Source of the DNA: Gordius sp. MW1
Lineage: Eukaryota; Nematomorpha; Gordioida; Gordea; Gordiidae
Direction of reading: 5' to 3'
NCBI GenBank assembly: GCA_964036665.1
Contig: OZ038529.1
Coordinates: 18,791,560-18,855,559 of the forward strand
DNA: 64,000 nt
Shown piece by piece: positions 35,330 through 46,968 of the stretch. Under the pieces are notes generated by a model. It searched no databases. It was not told the origin of the DNA and saw nothing but the letters and a program-made list of their open reading frames with translations. Each line of letters opens with the position of its first letter. Within the stretch, counting starts at the first letter, position 1. Position numbers and translations under genes: made by a program.

Positions 35330-36480
35330 CAGTGGCAGCAGGATTGTCTTAAGGAAGGGGAGTTATTTTTTTGATAAATAAAACTATTAAACAAAATTTT
35401 CTTAAAATTATATACATCAGTGCCGTAGATAGACTTGTCGGGGGGGGGGGAGAGAGTTTATTTTGTGGCAAGAATGTAGATTAAAACAATTAAATTCAAA
35501 TTATATATAAATTTAATATATACGATGGGTTTTAAAAAAATGCATAATTAATAATTTCAGTTATGTTTGTATTTAAAAGCATTAACAGTTAAATTATTAC
35601 AATTTGGTGATCCAATTCTGCCTATGGCCTTCATCCAAGGGCTCAATTTTCAAAGAGCTTCTTTCAATTTTCCTGTATAGGCCAATCAGGGCCATTGTTT
35701 GAGCCAGAGAGATGTACTGGCCTTTTATGCTTAAATTGGCCCACCAGTACGAAAAAATTGCCCGCTACATTTTTGCAAAGTGGACCCAACCTGAACCCTT
35801 TTTTCAAAAAATCCTTTTATATTTTGCTGCTTTTTGAATGCAAATTTTTTGTCAATGTTCAAACAACCATTTATTTGTATGTTGAAACATTTAATAATAA
35901 TCATGCCATAAAATCATCAGTCTCAAAAGGGTTTTACTCCAATAAGCGATCCGCCGTTAAACCTTCACTTATGCTTGTTGCTGCCTAAAGCCGTTAATGT
36001 CAGATATGATTCCAAAACTGTATGCATGAGTTATTTAACAAAAATTACCTAGGTTTGTTAATTTTCAACCTTTCTTAAAAAAAACGTTTGGGATCCAGTC
36101 ATTTAAAAATCACAAGTTCTTGAATAAATGACAAGGAAAATCATGATGCTTAAAACATTAATGGAAAAATTAAATTATTATAGAATCTGATAAACATCAC
36201 AAAAATATAAAACAAAACTAAATACACGATTTAAATAATTTTACTAGCCGGAGCCGAGCCTATGAGCCCGTTTAGTTACCGTAAAGCCTGTCCAAACCCG
36301 GCCCTTTATTTTTTTGTAATAAAAAGTTCATCCATGTCCGGCACATTTATAAGCCATCCGCAGGCCGGAGTTTTATAATATTAACTTTGCCGATGCCAAC
36401 TACATTCGCTTTAACAAAGTTGGCTATGTCATAATCATCTAAAGTAGACTTTAAAAAAATCAAAAAACCATGAGGATTAT
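35330..36480. repeat. Long dispersed repeat, copy 1
   Basis: Colinear with 51845-54000. Shared blocks include GAT(A)AATAA(A)ACTATTAAACA, CAATTCTGCCTATGG, TATATTTTGCTGC, TAACAAAAATTACCTAG and TTTGCCGATGCCAACTACAT. Identity varies and is well below that of the Helitron pair, so it is an older family. No coding capacity was recognised. Confidence 0.75.
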
Positions 36481-36784
36481 AAATTCTTAGTTGAATTTGA
36501 TCCAATCTCCACTAAAAAATTAGCACAGTCAGTTTCTAAAGAAAAGTGATTTTAAAATAAGTTTAAAAATGAATCATGCATGAATGAAGCCCGCTAAACG
36601 CTTTGTAAAATTATCATTTATTTGAGTATTAATGATTTGCATTTTATGATTATGCTCATCTCTAATAGCATTTATACTGGCAATTTCTAAAAACAATCAA
36701 TTTAAGGTAGGTTTGAAAAAAAGTTAAACGCTTAGAAAAACATAAATTAATTACCTTATATTATCATTTATAAGCGCAACACTA

Positions 36785-36953
36785 CATGGGCGTAGCCAAG
36801 AGGGGGGGGGGAGCAGGGAGGGGCGGCTGCCCCCTCCAAATCCAAAAATTTGTTTATATTTATTAAAATTATGGCTAAAATTTCAAAAAGGATCATTTTG
36901 CCCCTCCCTAAATCATTATTGCCCCCCCCAATCCCAATGCGGCAACGCCCATG
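36785..36953. mobile_element. G-tract MITE
   Basis: CATGGGCGTAGCCAAGAGG ... GCGGCAACGCCCATG. Flanks CAACACTA / CAATACGA match 6 of 8. Confidence 0.87.
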
Positions 36954-37775
36954 CAATACGATCAGGAGTCCTGTTAATTATATAAAGTTTTTCATATAAT
37001 TCGAAAAAATTTATTTATACTTTTTTTTTGTCAATGGGGGCGTTCTAACCTGAAAAGTCCCCTTGCCTACGCCATTGCTAATTTATATTAGTAAAAAGCA
37101 AAGCGAATATCATGAGTGTGGCTAGGGAGGAGGCGAAAAGTGAGACTTAATTTATTTAAATTTCAGAGTTTAATCAAATTTTAATTAAAATATTTATCAT
37201 TTAGCCCTTACTTAAATTTTTATTAGTTACCTCACGCGCGCAATTTAAATCCAGCTACGCCAAGTCAAAAACACAATGATCAAAGTTACAGTTTTTTTCA
37301 AAGGAAACCATATACAGGTGACATGTATATAATTAAAAATTTCTAAAAAAAATTTAACCTACTCCCCACCCCTCTAAGCGAATTTCTGAAAAAAATCATG
37401 ATCTAGGTGTAAAATTAAATATTATTAAATTAAATTAAATTCAATATTTGACACAGCCTTTTTCCTTATAAATAATTTCAGATCACTCATAATCTCATCG
37501 CATTAATTAAAAGACGCAAACACTACTATTATAATTCTGTAAGATGAGTGGAGCCAGACAGACCATTGGCTTGGCTTACCTCCATACTTGTAGCGTTTTT
37601 TATATTTGAAATCATTTATGTATTAAAATCATTTTTTTAATTTAGTTACTAATAGATATATGTACTATTTTTTTAAATTAGATTGCATTAAAAAATAATC
37701 TAGGCATATAAATATAAATACCATTTATGTTATACCTTAACATACTTTTTAAGATCTGGTAATTTTAAAATAAGT
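36954..37775. other. Intergenic with half MITE remnants
   Basis: AT-rich. Remnants such as GCCTACGCCATTG (about 37063) and CCAGCTACGCC (about 37251) look like worn G-tract MITE ends. Confidence 0.45.
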
Positions 37776-38815
37776 TCACCCGAGGGCATCCAACAAAGCG
37801 ACCCACTCGGACCACCAATATTTTGCTCAGATATTTGTAGATTAGTTTAAAAAATATCGTACGAATGCGACGTAACTTTAAATAGTTGGTACTTGGACGA
37901 TGCCACCCTTTGTGGTCATCCTCGAGAAATTTTTAAAACTATAAAAATCAGAAAAGATTGATAACCAATTTTAAATTTAAAGCTTATTTAGACGAAATGC
38001 GAAATCTTTTAGCCTCCTGACCAATCATGATATCAAGAATCTATGTGCCATTCGGAACGCCTATAGACGGTAAATTTGGACTCGCAGAATATTTGGAGAA
38101 ACATTTCGCAATTTTAAACTTTAAATTATATTTTTTAAAGTATCTTCCTTCACACTACGTTGCTTATATAATGAAAGATTATTTTTGTATTTCGAAAATT
38201 CAGCACTCTCTTCGCTCTTCAAATGTTTTTTTAGATTCGGAAATATTTAACCTCTTCGAACAAAATATCAAGCTATTTTAGGTTAGCTGGTTACAAACTT
38301 CTTTATTAAACAAATCAGGTGGTTTAAAAGTCGCTCACCTGCCCCATTATCTCTAGTCTTTTCAAGGATATGATTTTTAAGTTGTACCTGGTTAGAGAGA
38401 AACCGCCTACCCATAGCTTCAGCTATTTATCCGATATCAATCCCCGAACATCTTTGCCACAAACCTCACGACAAAGAGATTGGGATGCTGGACTTGTGTT
38501 GCGCTCCGTTGACATCGAGTAACGATGCCAGCCAGCGTTTTAATTTTAGGTCGTTTTATGTGATGGCTCAGGTCACAAATGGCTAGAAGCTTACCCAAGC
38601 TGCTTCTCCGAATGATGCTGGGCGCGGAAATTTCGTACTGCATAGCCCTTAGACTAGGAATGAAATTTTCGAAGCCATTTACTTATCGAAATTGCAATAC
38701 ACTCGTAGACGAACAAGCCAGGCATCTTTAACACTACCTGGCAAACAAATTTAAATATGTTCGACACAATAAGGCCAATATCTTAATTCAAAGCGCTCTT
38801 AGGAGGGAAAGATAG
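37776..38815 (+). pseudogene. LINE reverse transcriptase remnant A (RT core to C-terminal region)
   Basis: In order: EGIQQSDPLGPPIFC at 37782, catalytic WYLDDATLCG (YLDD at 37890-37901), TKCEIF, then LPSHYVAYIMKDYF within 38027-38281, SWLQTSLLNKSGGLKVAHLP about 38288, QRDWDAGLV about 38470, and a late ALRLG...RHNKANILIQSALRR block to about 38813. All lie on the + strand but with stops and frame changes. The N-terminal half is missing. The order matches a LINE RT/C-terminal polyprotein. Confidence 0.86.
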
Positions 38816-38829
38816 AAATAAAATTATCC

Positions 38830-38985
38830 GGTCCGGTGTAGGGCATAGAGAACTGCAAAGTCACTTTTCCGACCCGAAAGTATTTTACCCGAACCCGACC
38901 CTGCCCAACCCGAAAGCGCTTAAATTTTCTAACCGATTCCATCCCAAAAGAGTTCAAAATTGTATCCTACGCTACGCGAGAGTAA
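38830..38985. repeat. GC-rich CCCGACCCG repeat
   Basis: CCCGAAAG, CCCGAACCCGACC and CAACCCGAAAGCG words separated by TTTTAAA-like spacers. The same style recurs at 40800-41000. Confidence 0.55.
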
Positions 38986-39109
38986 AAAAAATTGCCATGA
39001 GTAAAATTCAATCGACAATTAAAGTGCGATTTATGAAACTAATTGATACCACAGATTTTGATTACTAGGATCAATATACGCAGAATTGCTTCCAAATTCA
39101 CAATCAAAA

Positions 39110-40165
39110 TTCGTGCCTCTTAGGCATGTTCTATTCTCCTCAACCAATTAGGTTTCGGAGTCAAGGGAGCTTGTGAAGCACGCCCATACGACCCGAATTC
39201 TCTTCGAATCATCACCCCAGACAGATCTCTTAACTCGACTTTAAAAACGCCTCTACATCGTCAATAGAGCGGCGTTCCTTGCACCCTTTTAGAAAGCATA
39301 CCCACATTTTTACTCATACGCCCTCATTAGTTCTGGAGACCCATCATTTCTTCTGTTTGGAGACAAGATAGTCCACCCCTTCAGAGAGATACAGCAAGGC
39401 GATCCCCTAGGCCCAGCGCTTTTCTGCCTAGCTATACAGGGGATCATCCAGAAACTGTCTAACACAGGAAGCTTTTCTTTCAACCTATGGTACATGGACG
39501 ACGGATTTGGTGGGCCTCACAAATGAATTATGTAAAATACCGCCGATTATCGAATCTTTTTAATATTTAATAGGCCTCGAACTCAACCACCTAAAATGCG
39601 AAATATATACTTCAATCCCTCAATACTCCCCTTTCCTGTCCACCTAGGCGCACCGCTGGGTGGGCCCATATTTTCTCAACACTTTTTGGCCAAATTTTTA
39701 ACTTTTATAGAAGCCATCGATTTCCGCAACAGATAGCTTTTGCGGGATTTATACCTTCGCGCATGAAGACCGACCTCCTTATCTCTGCCATGATATCCCT
39801 CCCAGATCCGCACCTCCAGGAGGCTCTCCACAGGTGGGACGCGGACAAGATCGAGATGGCCGAATCACCCTCGGGACTCCATATGCATGAGGAGGAGTTA
39901 CGCATTGCCATAGGCCACCGTCTCGGCTGTGACATCGTATCCCCTTTCTCTGCAAACATCCGATCCAATCCAATAGTCATCATCCCCTCCATTTCAAATA
40001 CAGCAAAGGCCGCAACCCCAGACACACGACAATCAACAAAATTATCGGGCAATACCTAAGGAAGGCTGGCTACTTATACACCTTGGAGCCCGTCGGCCTT
40101 AGCACAAGACGGGAAAAGACCAGACGGCGTGACAACCAAATATTCTTCCCTCGCGGACACAATCT
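39110..40165 (+). pseudogene. LINE reverse transcriptase remnant B
   Basis: A second copy of the same LINE type: NQLGFGVKGACEA (about 39138), YIVNRAAFLAPF, then EIQQGDPLGPALFCLAIQ (QQGDPLGP at 39392-39415) and LWYMDDG (YMDD at 39491-39502), GLELNHLKCEIYTS, GAPLGGPIF, the HEEELRIAIGHRLGCDIVSP block in the open stretch 39763-40059, and a frame-shifted GKRPDGV near 40108. The part between GAPLGG and the late block seems deleted relative to remnant A. It carries stops and frameshifts, so it is inactive. Confidence 0.9.
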
Positions 40166-40180
40166 GAAATTTAGGCACTG

Positions 40181-41544
40181 AAGCTCTCGCTCTTTTAAAC
40201 AAATTGGAAAAGCAATCTCTAATGTCTCATTAAATTTGAAAGAGTACTTTTTATCAGGCAATAAATCACAATAAATTGTTAAATCCAACATGATTTCCAT
40301 ACATGGATCAATGGCATTCGTTTATTTTTAGCGTTTTTTATAGTTTTTCGTGAATGTAATTTTTATACAAATTTATGAATTCTAACTTTATTTGAATGAC
40401 TCTAATTGCTATGCAATTTATGATATTTTATGTATACACATGATAGTATCACAATATCGTGTCGCAACGCAATTAATTTGAAATATATCGTTTTTCAAAT
40501 AATCCATTTAATAAACTTAAACTTACTTTTATTTTGGTTTATGAATATATATTTATTTAGTTATAATTAATAATAAACTTCACTTCACACTCTTTATATA
40601 CAATTTAAAAAGATTGGTTTGTTGATATATTTTACTTTCACGAGGCAAATTTAAATTTCCGTCCTAATTAAAACAATCAGTTAAATAATCAAAAGAAATT
40701 TAATTATCTGAAAATGATCTTTAATATACATTTCGATAATAATTAAATTATTATACTACATAGCAATAATTTAAAAGATATCTCCCGTGTTTTGCAATGT
40801 TAGATTCATAACCTTTAACCCGACACTTTAAATCCAACCCGCCCGACCAGAGAGCATTTTAAAATTTTCAACCCGAACCCACCCGACCCAAAAGCATTTT
40901 AAAAATTCCCAACCCGAACCCTAACGGATCCAAAAACAATAAAAAATTTTAACCCAAACCCCACACTCCGGGTCGGGTTTCTGGTCACCCGTGCAGTTCT
41001 CTAAGGGCAGCTATAATTATTCGGGCATAGAAGAGTGGACATTCAAAGTGGTTTTGGGCAGACAAGCGGGCAAGTAAGATATTAAATTGGGCTGGGAAGG
41101 GCCGGGTACGCGCATAATAATTGAAGCTGAATTCTGATATGAGTGTAATAAAAAAGTCTTATAATGGAAATCAAAATGTCTCATGGTAAGGCGCGTCAAA
41201 ATGTTTCATACTCTACATATTATAAAAAAAGCCCAAAGATTGCTAACTATACAATAATTCAAAAGTTGGAATAGGCCAAGAAAAAGGAGCAACTTCAAAT
41301 AATAAGATTTAGGTAGAAATAATTATGAATCGTGTCTCTCGTAATTTAAGTTATTGAACTTTCGATTAAAAATTGTAGCGAGTCGAGTGGGAAGTTTTTA
41401 CCACCTATAAACAAGATCATAAGTGTCTTAATAAATAAACATATTCGTTTATTAATTAAAGCATGTTTGAAATGAGTTTAGATTTAGATACTGTCTAGGC
41501 AATAGGAATTTCTTCAAGCGTGAAATTCGATTTAAAACAATATT
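40181..41544. other. Intergenic with GC-rich repeat at 40800-41000
   Basis: Holds a lone TTGCTATGCAATTTATG (40406-40422) like the satellite-element terminus, and a repeat of AACCCGAACCC and ACCCGACCC words at 40800-41000. Confidence 0.5.
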
Positions 41545-41660
41545 TTAACTTCTTCTTCTTCTTCTTCGTTTTAAGGCCGTTTTCCAGGATCTCCTGGGTT
41601 GGCCTGTTTTTCCCTAATGCATTTCCTCCATTTTATCCGGTCACGAGAATCGTGTTTTGG
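41545..41660 (-). pseudogene. LINE 3' end with (GAA)n tail
   Basis: On the minus strand it reads DSRDRIKWRKCIREKQANPG then DPGKRP and a stop, followed by AAC(GAA)6. Such short Arg/Lys-rich RT C-termini followed by a simple-repeat tail are typical of some non-LTR retrotransposons. It is a different family from remnants A and B. Severely 5'-truncated. Confidence 0.65.
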
Positions 41661-41682
41661 ATAAAATGGAGGAAATGCATTA
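41615..41682. repeat. Perfect 24-bp inverted duplication
   Basis: TAATGCATTTCCTCCATTTT...ATCC (41615-41638) is repeated exactly as its complement at 41659-41682 across a 20-nt loop that is itself partly palindromic (CACGA-GAA-TCGTG). The left arm is LINE 3' sequence. Confidence 0.93.
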
Positions 41683-43456
41683 CTGATAATCGGGCATAAT
41701 AAGGTTTACTCAGTAAAAAGGTGTTTTAAATACATCTTAATTAAACCACGTCGAATTGAAGTTTGGGGGTTCAGCACTTAATAATACTTCACGTTGAATG
41801 TGAAATATATTTAATTATGTAAAATTTCATTTAGATGTTGAAATGAACGATAGTGTTAAATTTCCTTGATTGAACGTCATTTGAATTGTGATTTTAAACT
41901 GGTTAATTGACCGATTCTAAAGAGGAACTAACTTATTTTTAATGGTTTATTATGTCTTGTGGCACAACTCAAAATGAACAAAAAGATCACCATAGTGTTT
42001 AGATCAACTTTACAAATATCTAAATATATAAAAAAAATATACCATAGAAATTATAATTAACACGCATTAATTTACAAAGTAAAGAATAAAGTGTTTCAAA
42101 CATATAACAGCAGAATCTTTGTAATTTATATTTTTAATAGCTCGCAACTGTGTTAAAAACATAACTTCAAATTTTGTAAATGCTTGAGAAATAAAACACA
42201 TAAAATATATTAAGTTTATGTTGATAGTTTTATATAGTTAATTAGAATGTATTATACAATTTATAAGTTCTTTAGAATTCTTAACAAATTTTTTAATTAA
42301 AATAGATATAAGAGCTAACTCTGTTTACTCAAATAACAAAGCTATGATTGATTAAAATCAAGCTATTAGAACATTTCTAAACTAAAAGTTCCATAGAGTT
42401 GGTATAGTTTAATATATTATTTAGAATTCTTTGATATATATATTAATAGGTTACGTGGGTGATGAATAAGTTAAACAATATATTTAAAGTTTTTTAACTA
42501 TACGTATAATATATTATTGTTTGTTATGATTATATAATCGATAAAGTAACGTTATAATTTTATATTTTTGCTTAAAACTATCTATTTTTCAATATCCAAG
42601 GCATCATCTTAACAAATGGTTTTTTAATATACGATAGGTTACAAATAACTAGAGTAATATTTCACCCCCCTCCAGATTAGCAGTATATTAGGTCCTAAAA
42701 CTAAGTCAAACAAAGCAAAAGCAAATATTTGTTTAAATAATGAAAAATAATGTTTTGCTATTCGGTAAAGTCGCAATGCAATCATACTATATCAGGTCGA
42801 TTGGAAGATCAATATGTCAAAATTGATTTGCCTCTGAACCCAGGCTTATTCAAAATGTAAATAACCAAACGTGGTATTTATACAAATGCTAATTTAAAGA
42901 CTACAATTTTATAATAGTGCCCTAAAGCTTAGCCACAATGGTTTAGCAAATACTATGTATGCAAAAAAACGGGAACATTCGAATACATATTAAAATGCAA
43001 ATTAGGTATTTCATATAATAGATGTCTTTTTAGATACTTATATACTTTAGGATTTGCTATCATTGCACTTAACTCTTTTTTTAATTTCAAGAACTAAGTT
43101 CCATTACACTATCAGAATATGTTGGAAGTTTTTTAATTACAATTTAAGAATTAAAGATATGTTGTGATTCTTTTAAAAAATTTCTATTTTAATTATAGCA
43201 TTAAAATTGTACTTTGGAATTAAATAAGATTACTAGCTCTGTTTAAGCTTGTGTAAATCTAGATAACGTTTTTACATTTATAATATAATATTTTTTTAAA
43301 TCTTTTAATCATTAGCATATTTAATTAATATTTATTAACATTAAACAAATTATGCTCTGAGGGAGAGGGTATTCTAAAATTCAGAGGGGGTTGGGACAAT
43401 ATTTATAAGTCTTCTCATATATATTTTAATATTAAGGTTTTATAATACCTTATATA
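41683..43456. other. AT-rich intergenic sequence
   Basis: No feature supported. Confidence 0.5.
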
Positions 43457-43610
43457 CGTGGGCGTAGCCCGGTTTTGGATTAAGGGAGGGGGGCGAAAAT
43501 GTTTTAAGTTCAATTAGAGGGGGGGAGGCAAAACATAATGTTTTAATCTATAAGGGTTTTTGTACTGAAAATTTTTTTCATTTAGGTGTGTTCCCCTGGC
43601 TACGCCCATG
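43457..43610. mobile_element. G-tract MITE
   Basis: CGTGGGCGTAGCCCGG ... CTGGCTACGCCCATG. Flanks CTTATATA / TTTATATA match 7 of 8. Confidence 0.9.
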
Positions 43611-43618
43611 TTTATATA

Positions 43619-45069
43619 TAGAATATGGGCCCATAAATTTGGCTTTTTGCAGTTTTCCTTTAACTTGTATTAATAAGAATTATTAGCAAACCAGGCTTAT
43701 ATTATTCAAACTTAGATAAAAATTTGCCTAATGTACGTGAGCTTTTTGACCATAAGAAGCTTAATCAAAAATTTAGAAACCATTATCTTAAAAGTATGGT
43801 CTCCATAAAAAGATTAACTTTTCCCTCCATGCTTATTGTGAAAAATCGATTAAAAAATCACGAAATATTCAACTTTTGAAATTTACATTATGTTAGCAAG
43901 GTTGAAATCCCGTACACAGCTGAAATATAAATTAGTTCTAAGGCGCATAGCCTAACTTGGCATCAAAGACGAGATCTGCAAAAGGAAGTTTAATGAAATA
44001 TTGATAAAAGGGCAAAAACAAATTTTTAGATAAATTAATAGTTCCCAAACTTTTTCATCTATCGTCCCCTCCCCTTAATAGCAAAAATTGTCATATAGCC
44101 CCCTTTAAAATACGATTATATTCGAGCAATAAATAAATTATTTTTATAGAATTGCCAGACATTTAAATTATCACAATCGAGATAAAATTACTGTATTAAT
44201 TAAAACAATAAACTTGCTAGATAGAGGCAATTTCTAGGCTCAGGCTCGATATATAAACGTCAACCTTACAGCACCCTAAAATGTTCAATTAATTTATAAT
44301 GTTTAAAAAAAAATCGGAATCGCTTAGGCTTTTCAAAGGCAGGTATGAAGAGGAAACGCTTTTAAAAGGGATTTTTGGCAAGAGCCCACAAACGTCAATA
44401 TCAAGAAGAAATAGGCGTTCGCATCCATAAGTCTTAAATGAAACTTTCATTAAAATTAAATACTTAAGTTAAGAGGTTTTGTTGCATGCTGGATTAATAA
44501 ATCAATAAGTAGTTGACCAAAAACGAAATTTACGAAAATTTAAATAGATCTGAAAAGTTGAAATAAAGATCCAACACAAAATTATTACTTTTTCTATATA
44601 TTTAAAAATTAGTTTAAATATGAGAATAACTATTATGTCAAATTATAGATTGCCTTAGTAGAATATATGAGGATGTTCACACCAAACTAAGTCATACTCC
44701 TTTTAAAATTAAATATATTTAAAATGCTTGTAATAGTAAAATCATACGAAAAAACAAATACAAATGTTTTAAAAAACCGGTGTAACTCAGCTTAGTTTTA
44801 ACATTTTTTTAATTAAATATTACACTAGGAAAACTTTTAAAAATTAAATAATCTTGGAATATTAAACAAAATCTCTTGACTCAGCTCCTCAATATTTTTT
44901 ATATCCTCTTAAGCACTCGTATTAATGTTAACTTTTAAAAGTTTATAAAAAAAGCGATTTCTTTTATATATACCGACAGATTACTTTTCATTTCCACGGT
45001 CTTTAAAAAAACCTCATTAGGAAGAGTATTGCCATCTTTAGATTTTTTAATATAATTATGTGAATTAGA
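43619..45069. other. Intergenic sequence
   Basis: No feature supported. A slightly GC-richer patch at 44320-44430 was not recognised. Confidence 0.45.
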
Positions 45070-45560
45070 GATCTGCAACAGGCCGTTTCTAGAAGGTCGA
45101 TTCGCCCGCCCCGCTTTGAAAGCCTTTAGGCCCACCCGAGACTTTACCATATGTTTTTGTGCATTTCAGGCCTGCCCATGCCCGTTTGGGAAACTTTCAA
45201 GCCCAACCCAGTCCGTCATTATTTTTTTCAATGAGCCCGCCACCTACCCCGGTAAGCCACGCCCATTAAAAAATCGAAAATTATTGCTATTTTAATGATA
45301 TTTTTATTAACTATGTTCCTCATCTTGATCCTTGATAGTGATTTTTAGAATAATTTCTTGGTTTTTATAATCTCAAATATTGTGATTTGTTCAACATCAC
45401 ATTTTTAGTATTTTATCCTTATTAAGACTTTTTTGAAGCAAATAAATGCTAAGCATTAATTACCCGAAATTGCCCGCCCGACCCATCGGGCCTCCCGGGT
45501 ATTTGTTGCAAATTTAGATTTTAAACGGGCCCGGACGAACTTTTGAATTTCATTTTAGGC
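45070..45560. repeat. GC-rich GGGCC/GCCCG dispersed repeat
   Basis: CGCCCGCCCCGC, GCCCACCCG, GCCCGCCCGACCCATCGGGCC and ACGGGCCCGGACG occur at both ends of an AT-rich core. It resembles the blocks at 50475-50610 and 59645-60680. Confidence 0.55.
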
Positions 45561-46526
45561 GTTTTTGGGGAGATACTGGAAGTAGAAAGGTCTGATAAAG
45601 TGAATCTATTCGTAAAAATGTTCCCCTAATTGGGGAAAAATTTGCCCGCCTATGTTATTTAGGGCAATCCAGGACGCCCCTTCTATCCCTTCCCCCTTGC
45701 GAAAATTACATGTAAATTATAATGGAATTTTATGTAAAAAAAACTATTGTAACACTTTTAATTTTATAAAGCAAGGTTTTACGAAAAGATTCGATCAATT
45801 AGAAATGCCTATAATGAGACATGTCTTAATTACTTAAAAATATAAAAAGAATTAGCATAATTGCTGTTTAATTATTAGTTTTTGATTACAAATGGTCAAT
45901 TATATTAGTAGCATAGGGAGTCACATCTACCATAAAATAACAAATTTATTCTATAATACTATTCGATTCATTAAAATTCAATTATTTAATCCAATGTAAA
46001 TATAACCTTGGAAATATATACCGGGTTGATCTCAATTTAATTTAACATAAATCGTAGAACACTCTTATTTCATACAAATTAATTGCGTAATTTCACAGTC
46101 TAAACATTAAGATAAAAATTGAAAATGGAAATACCATTTCGCTATATATTAAATATATTATCAAAATAAAAAAATACTTCAAAATTATATAAAGGTTTGT
46201 ATTAGTTTATATTTGATAATTTAGCCATTAATTTGCTAACAATCCTTAGACCTATTTATTACAAGTTAACATAGACCCAAGCTTTAAATGCTCTCAAACT
46301 GAAAAAATAAAACAATTGAAAAATATTAATATATTTCCTGTTACTGTTGAAAGTGGTAAATTATAGAGGAACCAATAAGGTTTGGAATCATCTAATAAAA
46401 AATGCACGACAATCACAAAACAATTGAGACAACATCATGTAAGTATAGAGACAGAATAAAATTTTGTTGTAAAAATGTTTTTGGATAGATTTTTAGTAAA
46501 AATCATGATAAAATAACGAATATTTC

Positions 46527-46612
46527 CACGGGCGTACCCAGGTTTTGAATTAGGGGGTGGGGCAGATTAAAAAAAAAATTTCCTGAGAGCAAGAAAAAAA
46601 GGGTCTCGACAA
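46527..46612. mobile_element. G-tract MITE, left part only
   Basis: CACGGGCGTACCCAGGTTTT then GAATTAGGGGGTGGGGCAG and AAAATTTCCTGAGAGCAAG. It is the same subfamily as 61887-62030 in inverted order. No right terminus is visible. Confidence 0.65.
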
Positions 46613-46781
46613 GGTCCTATTCTTTTCTGACACATTTATTGTCACACACGCTTCATAAAACTAAAATCATGACAATGAAGTTGTAATTTTTGACATTTAT
46701 ATATCTGATAGTATTTTAAACAGCTAAAAATACCGCCCCCCCCTCAAATTGTAATACCGTTACTTCATCCTAAGCTCCATA

Positions 46782-46960
46782 CAGGAGCGTAGCCAAGGGG
46801 GGGGGGCAGGGAGGGGCGGCTGCCCCCCTCTAAATCCAAAAAATTGTTGAAATTTATTAAAATTATGGCTAAAATTTCAAAAAATGTTCATTTTGCCCCT
46901 CCCTAAACATCCCTAAATCATTATTGCCCCCCTCTAATTCCAAAGCTGGCTACGCCCATG
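46782..46960. mobile_element. G-tract MITE
   Basis: CAGGAGCGTAGCCAAGG ... GCTGGCTACGCCCATG, with a perfect 8-bp target duplication GCTCCATA at 46774-46781 and 46961-46968. Internally CCCTAAA(CAT) is duplicated. Confidence 0.92.
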
Positions 46961-46968
46961 GCTCCATA

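Noticed and set aside
39705-40052. Minus-strand frames of up to 115 codons
   Set aside because: Antisense to LINE remnant B, whose motifs read on the + strand.
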